DNA of 9,631 nt from NCBI GenBank assembly GCA_027621615.1, contig JAQCBC010000019.1, positions 1 through 9,631 of the forward strand, in the 5' to 3' direction. The stretch comes from a bacterium. GTDB taxonomy: Bacteria; Margulisbacteria; Marinamargulisbacteria; UBA6595. Positions 6,548 to 9,631 of the stretch are shown one piece after another (position 1 is the first letter of the stretch; each line of letters starts with the position of its first letter). Made by a program: the position numbers and the translations under genes. The notes beneath the pieces are model-generated. The model saw only the letters and a list, made by a program, of their open reading frames with translations. It made no database searches and was not told the origin of the DNA.

Positions 6548-6987
6548 TGAACACATGGGTATTACTGGTAACCGGCATTGGCCTTCAAGTGTTTGCTTTA
6601 CTCCTTATGCGTCGATGGCCAAAGTTAATAAATCGAACACTCTTACCCATTGGTTTTTCGATCATTGTTATTGCAATCGCATCGGTTATCATACCCGGTA
6701 TTCCAAACAACTATCGCTTTATAGCCTCTGGGCTAGTTGCGGCTGGATTTTCCTACATGGGCACGCCCCAATTCAATCGTCATTACACTGTCTTACAAAG
6801 CATTTTTTTAATCTTATTCGGATTTAACGCTATTGCATCCCCACTGATTCGCCAGATCTTGCCCCAAGGGGTTGTGGGTATGACCCTGTATATTGGTATA
6901 ATAATAAGCGTATTGATTTGTGAGTTTTATCTCTTTATTATTGCCAGCGAATTAATAATCAAAAGGATTAACAATGACACTACATGA
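6547..6987 (+). CDS. Small multi-pass membrane protein, unknown function
   Basis: A 146-residue, very hydrophobic protein with about five predicted membrane segments, near residues 4-20, 32-50, 57-72, 81-100 and 110-137. Short loops are basic (MRRWPKLINR near 21-30), and the tail KRINNDTT is charged. I recognise no family and no transport or catalytic motif. Start ATG 6547 gives an N-terminus that runs straight into the first helix. No Shine-Dalgarno is seen, and an inverted repeat overlaps the start. It is the first gene of the second block, and its last 14 bases overlap the dUTPase gene, so the two are probably co-transcribed. Nothing in the sequence ties it to nucleotide metabolism except position. 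Confidence 0.65.
   Translation: MNTWVLLVTGIGLQVFALLLMRRWPKLINRTLLPIGFSIIVIAIASVIIPGIPNNYRFIASGLVAAGFSYMGTPQFNRHYTVLQSIFLILFGFNAIASPLIRQILPQGVVGMTLYIGIIISVLICEFYLFIIASELIIKRINNDTT
6961..6967 (+). promoter_or_regulatory. Shine-Dalgarno of the dUTPase gene
   Basis: AAAAGGA lies 6 bases before ATG 6974, inside the end of the preceding membrane-protein gene. It supports the chosen start and is one of only two clear ribosome-binding sites in the window. Confidence 0.75.
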
Positions 6988-7390
6988 TATTTTTAATGAA
7001 CAAGTTGAACTGAATAAAAAAGTAATTCCTACATTATATGAGGATATCCGCAACGACCCGGAACTTCGAAAAATGTGGTTTCTACGGTTTGAGCGTGCCT
7101 TGCGCCAAGAATCAGCAGAAGCTGTCGACAGTTTGAGCTGGAAATGGTGGAAAAAAGGCGAGGATAATTGGGACAACGTTAAAGTTGAGTTAATTGATAT
7201 GCTTCACTTTTGGGTGTCTATGTGTACGATTGTGGGGCTTGATGCACACGATGTTATTGACTTGTATACGAAAAAAAACAAACTCAATCACCACCGCCAA
7301 AACAACGGGTATCGCGACGGCACCTACAATAAATACGAAGGGGGCGTCGAAGACAACGAGCGATTTGTCACCCATGGCAGCCTATCATGA
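6974..7390 (+). CDS. Dimeric all-alpha dUTPase (dUTPase_2 / MazG-like superfamily)
   Basis: A 138-residue protein matching the all-alpha dUTPase family (dUTP/dUDP to dUMP, Mg-dependent), not the trimeric beta-barrel Dut. Seen features: E46-S-A-E49 followed by [10 protein letters not shown] (52-61), then E72-L-I-D75 followed by MLHFWVS. This gives the metal-binding E-x-x-E and E-x-x-D pairs of the superfamily. A downstream motif, [19 protein letters not shown] (100-118), corresponds to the substrate-phosphate-binding Lys/Asn/Arg region of dimeric dUTPases. Length is at the short end of the family. A clear AAAAGGA precedes the start. It overlaps the membrane gene by 14 bases and the folD fusion by 4 (ATGA). 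Supplying dUMP beside a folate enzyme suggests thymidylate synthesis, although no thymidylate synthase is in view. Confidence 0.85.
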   Translation: MTLHDIFNEQVELNKKVIPTLYEDIRNDPELRKMWFLRFERALRQESAEAVDSLSWKWWKKGEDNWDNVKVELIDMLHFWVSMCTIVGLDAHDVIDLYTKKNKLNHHRQNNGYRDGTYNKYEGGVEDNERFVTHGSLS

Positions 7391-9474
7391 CCACCCGTTT
7401 AGATGGAAAAGCAACCGCTGAAGCCATTGTTCATGAACTGGAAACCCAGTTAGCCCAACACAGCGGACGAGCCCCGGGCCTTGCGGTTGTGTTGGTGGGC
7501 AACAACCCCGCATCCCACGCCTATGTCAAAACAAAAAAAACAATGTGTTCCCGAGTGGGCATTCAGTCGTTTGACTACCAATTGCCCGACACGGTCTCCC
7601 AAGCTGAGTTGGAAGCATTGATTCATGAGCTCAATGGCAACGACCATGTGGATGGTATTTTAGTTCAACTCCCCTTACCCGATCATATTGACGAAGCCAT
7701 GGTAATTAACACCATTAGCCCAACCAAAGATGTGGATGGGTTTCATCCCTATAACGTGGGGCAGTTGCTCATTGGCAAACCGGCTTTTCGCCCCTGCACA
7801 CCCTATGGGGTCATCAAGCTTTTAGAACACTATGACATTGAAACCACTGGCAAGCATGCCGTGGTGGTGGGGCGCAGCAACATTGTAGGCAAACCCATGG
7901 CTGCTTTATTGGTGCAATCCAGTGCCTACGGCAATTGCACAGTTACGATCGCCCATTCCAGAACCCAAGATTTACCCGCCCTTGTGCGTCAGGCGGATAT
8001 TGTTGTAGCGGCAATTGGTAAGGCCCATTTTATTACCGCAGACATGATTAAGCCAGGCGCTGTGGTGATTGATGTGGGCATAAACTCAATACCCGATGCC
8101 AATACCCCTAAAGGATACCGCTTGGTTGGCGATGTGGACACGGATGCGGTTGCTCCGATTGCCTCGGCCATTACACCGGTTCCGGGTGGCGTGGGTCCTA
8201 TGACGGTGGCCATGTTGATGCATAACACCATAGACGCCTTTAAGCAACGGGAATCCACCAGCCGATCGGCCGTTTTGGAGCAGGCCTGTGCCCGATTCAA
8301 ACCGATTGTATCCAAGCAATTGGATCGGGTTGAGACTTTGCTAAAAACATCCGCCGCCGTGGATTACAGCGCCCAAAAAACCATCACGATTGGCGTGTGT
8401 TACGGCGATGGTATTGGCCCTGAAATTTGTCAGCAAGCGCAGCGATTTTTAGAGCATAGTCTCGGTTCAGCGGTGCAAAGCGGACGGATTCAATTTTCAA
8501 TTATTGATGGCCTAACCATTGAAAACCGTGCGGCGCACAAACAAGCCATTCCCGATTCTGTTTTGGCGCAGCTCAAAGCCTGCGATGTTATCCTCAAAGG
8601 GCCAACGACAACACCCCAAAAAGGCGACCAGTGGCCCAATATTGAAAGTGCCAACGTGGCCATGCGCCGAGAATTGGATTTATATGCCTGCGTGCGTCCA
8701 ATTCGGGTGCCCAGCTTGGGCATTGATTGGGTCTTGTATCGGGAAAATACTGAAGGGTCCTACATGCTGGGCTCGCATGGCTTTCATGTTGACCCAACCG
8801 TGGGTATTGACTTCACGGTAACCACACGCCCTGGCTCTGAGCGACTCATTCGAGCAGCTTTTGAGCATGCGAAAACCAATGGGCGGTCTCGAGTCACCAT
8901 TGTGACCAAATCCAATATTGTAAAAACAACCGACGGGTTATTTTCAGCCATCGCAAAAGAGATCGCGGCGGAGTATCCGGGCATTCAGTGCGATGAATGG
9001 TACATTGATATCATGACGGCCAATCTCATTAACCCCGCGACTCAATCCAAGTTTGAAGTGTTGGCGATGCCCAATTTGTATGGAGATATTTTGAGTGATG
9101 AAGCGGCGCAAATTCAAGGCGGGGTTGGAACAGCTGGGAGTGCCAATATTGGGGATCGATGGGCGATGTTTGAAGCGGTTCATGGCAGTGCCCCACGGAT
9201 GATTGAAGAAAATCGAGCGCAGTATGCGGACCCATCTTCAATGATTAAAGCTGCGCAATTGCTGTTATCCCACATTGGATACCCCAAAGAGGCCAAGCAA
9301 TTGGAACAAGCAATGACGGTTTGTTCATTGGAAAAGGCTTTAAACTTGACGGGTCACGCCGATGGCTGTACCGGTGCACAATGGGCAGATTACATCATGG
9401 AAACCTACGATGACCCCCAATTATCCACACGGTATGACACGTGTTTACGCGCACTAAGTCCATCGCATTCGTGA
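7387..9474 (+). CDS. folD: Fusion of FolD (methylene-THF dehydrogenase/cyclohydrolase) with isocitrate dehydrogenase-like enzyme
   Basis: One 695-residue open frame with two complete enzymes. Residues 1-285 are FolD: Tyr46 and Lys50 of the catalytic Y-x3-K, Gln94 (VQLPLP), Asp117 (KDVDGFHP), the nucleotide loop [13 protein letters not shown] (159-171) and [10 protein letters not shown] (264-273). A linker follows at about 286-331. Residues about 332-695 are an isocitrate/isopropylmalate dehydrogenase: YGDGIGPE (339-346), S421-x-N423-x3-R427, RENTEGSY (452-459), [10 protein letters not shown] (508-517), and D541, D567 and D571 as metal ligands, then HGSAPRM (599-605). The S-x-N-x3-R motif is the isocitrate-binding pattern of IDH, not LeuB. 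Coenzyme choice is unclear, as R604-M605 matches neither the usual NADP Lys-Tyr nor the NAD Asp-Ile pair. The two halves may both make NAD(P)H. It overlaps its neighbours by 4 bases on each side. Confidence 0.92.
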   Translation: MTTRLDGKATAEAIVHELETQLAQHSGRAPGLAVVLVGNNPASHAYVKTKKTMCSRVGIQSFDYQLPDTVSQAELEALIHELNGNDHVDGILVQLPLPDHIDEAMVINTISPTKDVDGFHPYNVGQLLIGKPAFRPCTPYGVIKLLEHYDIETTGKHAVVVGRSNIVGKPMAALLVQSSAYGNCTVTIAHSRTQDLPALVRQADIVVAAIGKAHFITADMIKPGAVVIDVGINSIPDANTPKGYRLVGDVDTDAVAPIASAITPVPGGVGPMTVAMLMHNTIDAFKQRESTSRSAVLEQACARFKPIVSKQLDRVETLLKTSAAVDYSAQKTITIGVCYGDGIGPEICQQAQRFLEHSLGSAVQSGRIQFSIIDGLTIENRAAHKQAIPDSVLAQLKACDVILKGPTTTPQKGDQWPNIESANVAMRRELDLYACVRPIRVPSLGIDWVLYRENTEGSYMLGSHGFHVDPTVGIDFTVTTRPGSERLIRAAFEHAKTNGRSRVTIVTKSNIVKTTDGLFSAIAKEIAAEYPGIQCDEWYIDIMTANLINPATQSKFEVLAMPNLYGDILSDEAAQIQGGVGTAGSANIGDRWAMFEAVHGSAPRMIEENRAQYADPSSMIKAAQLLLSHIGYPKEAKQLEQAMTVCSLEKALNLTGHADGCTGAQWADYIMETYDDPQLSTRYDTCLRALSPSHS

Positions 9475-9631
9475 AGCAATTTATTACCGATAGTCTGGAT
9501 ATCATCAAATTACGGATTAGCCTAATGCAAGTGATTACGGTGGTGTGGGGGTATTGGCTGGCGCATCCCAACCCAACGTGGACCATCACAGTTACTTGGC
9601 TCAGCCTGGGTACCTTTGTGGTATCTGCGGG
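9471..9631 (+). CDS. UbiA-family prenyltransferase, probably protoheme IX farnesyltransferase, N-terminal fragment
   Basis: An open frame from GTG 9471 to the window end gives 53 residues and continues beyond it. It starts [20 protein letters not shown], where the K-L-R-I-S-L stretch corresponds to the T-K-P-R-[IV]-[ST]-L segment that opens CtaB/CyoE haem O synthases. A first membrane helix follows ([12 protein letters not shown]), then [13 protein letters not shown], the start of the second helix. The Pro of the usual T-K-P-R is absent (Leu here). The GTG overlaps the preceding stop as GTGA, giving a 4-base overlap. The family transfers farnesyl to protohaem for cytochrome oxidases, but other UbiA enzymes (quinone synthesis) share the fold, and the diagnostic D-x-x-x-D motifs lie outside the window. 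Confidence 0.6.
   Translation, partial: MKQFITDSLDIIKLRISLMQVITVVWGYWLAHPNPTWTITVTWLSLGTFVVSA

Noticed and set aside
7533..7540. Run of eight A in folD as a programmed slippage site
   Set aside because: It encodes the catalytic Lys50 region in the normal frame, and the frame continues cleanly for 645 more residues, so no frameshift is needed.
7950..9240. Long minus-strand open frames opposite the FolD-IDH gene
   Set aside because: They mirror the codon pattern of a strongly supported plus-strand gene, have no family resemblance and no ribosome-binding sites.
8380..9474. Second half of the fusion as LeuB (isopropylmalate dehydrogenase)
   Set aside because: The substrate region has S-x-N-x3-R, typical of isocitrate dehydrogenase; the LeuB-type E-x-x-L-L-x-x-R pattern is not seen. 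No leu genes are nearby.

Overview
The window is a compact, entirely plus-strand stretch of a bacterial chromosome in two transcription blocks, split by one 266-base intergenic region. An ExbB-ExbD-TonB gene set implies an outer membrane. An S-layer-homology (SLH) protein with a coiled coil suggests the kind of diderm that ties its envelope together through SLH domains, as in cyanobacterial relatives, Negativicutes and Thermus. The secreted Ig-like protein resembles proteins of Cyanobacteria-related or Margulisbacteria-type candidate lineages. That placement is a low-confidence guess from sequence style; nothing in the window names the taxon.

Block 1 (1-6280) begins with the C-terminal end of ExbB, then exbD, tonB, a 508-residue secreted beta-rich protein, a 162-residue SLH/coiled-coil/membrane protein, a shortened DNA polymerase III delta'-like clamp-loader protein, ribosomal protein bS21 (rpsU) and a 758-residue cytoplasmic helical-repeat protein. 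Neighbours overlap or lie within a few bases. The only clear Shine-Dalgarno in this block is before rpsU, which also has a possible promoter and a perfect inverted repeat upstream, so rpsU and the repeat protein may form their own sub-operon.

The gap (6281-6546) holds T-rich sequence, a plausible sigma70-type promoter, three consecutive predicted hairpins, an A/T tract and an inverted repeat that reaches into the next start codon. It may encode a small RNA, a structured leader, or simply a terminator for block 1.

Block 2 (6547-9631) has a small multi-pass membrane protein of unknown function, an all-alpha dimeric-type dUTPase, an unusual single 695-residue protein joining complete FolD to a complete isocitrate-dehydrogenase-like enzyme, and the start of a UbiA-family prenyltransferase, probably haem O synthase. 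These genes overlap by 4-14 bases. dUTPase makes dUMP and FolD interconverts the one-carbon folates needed for thymidylate and purines, so part of the block fits nucleotide/C1 metabolism. The FolD-IDH fusion is the most striking item. No tRNA, rRNA, CRISPR, insertion sequence or minus-strand gene was found.
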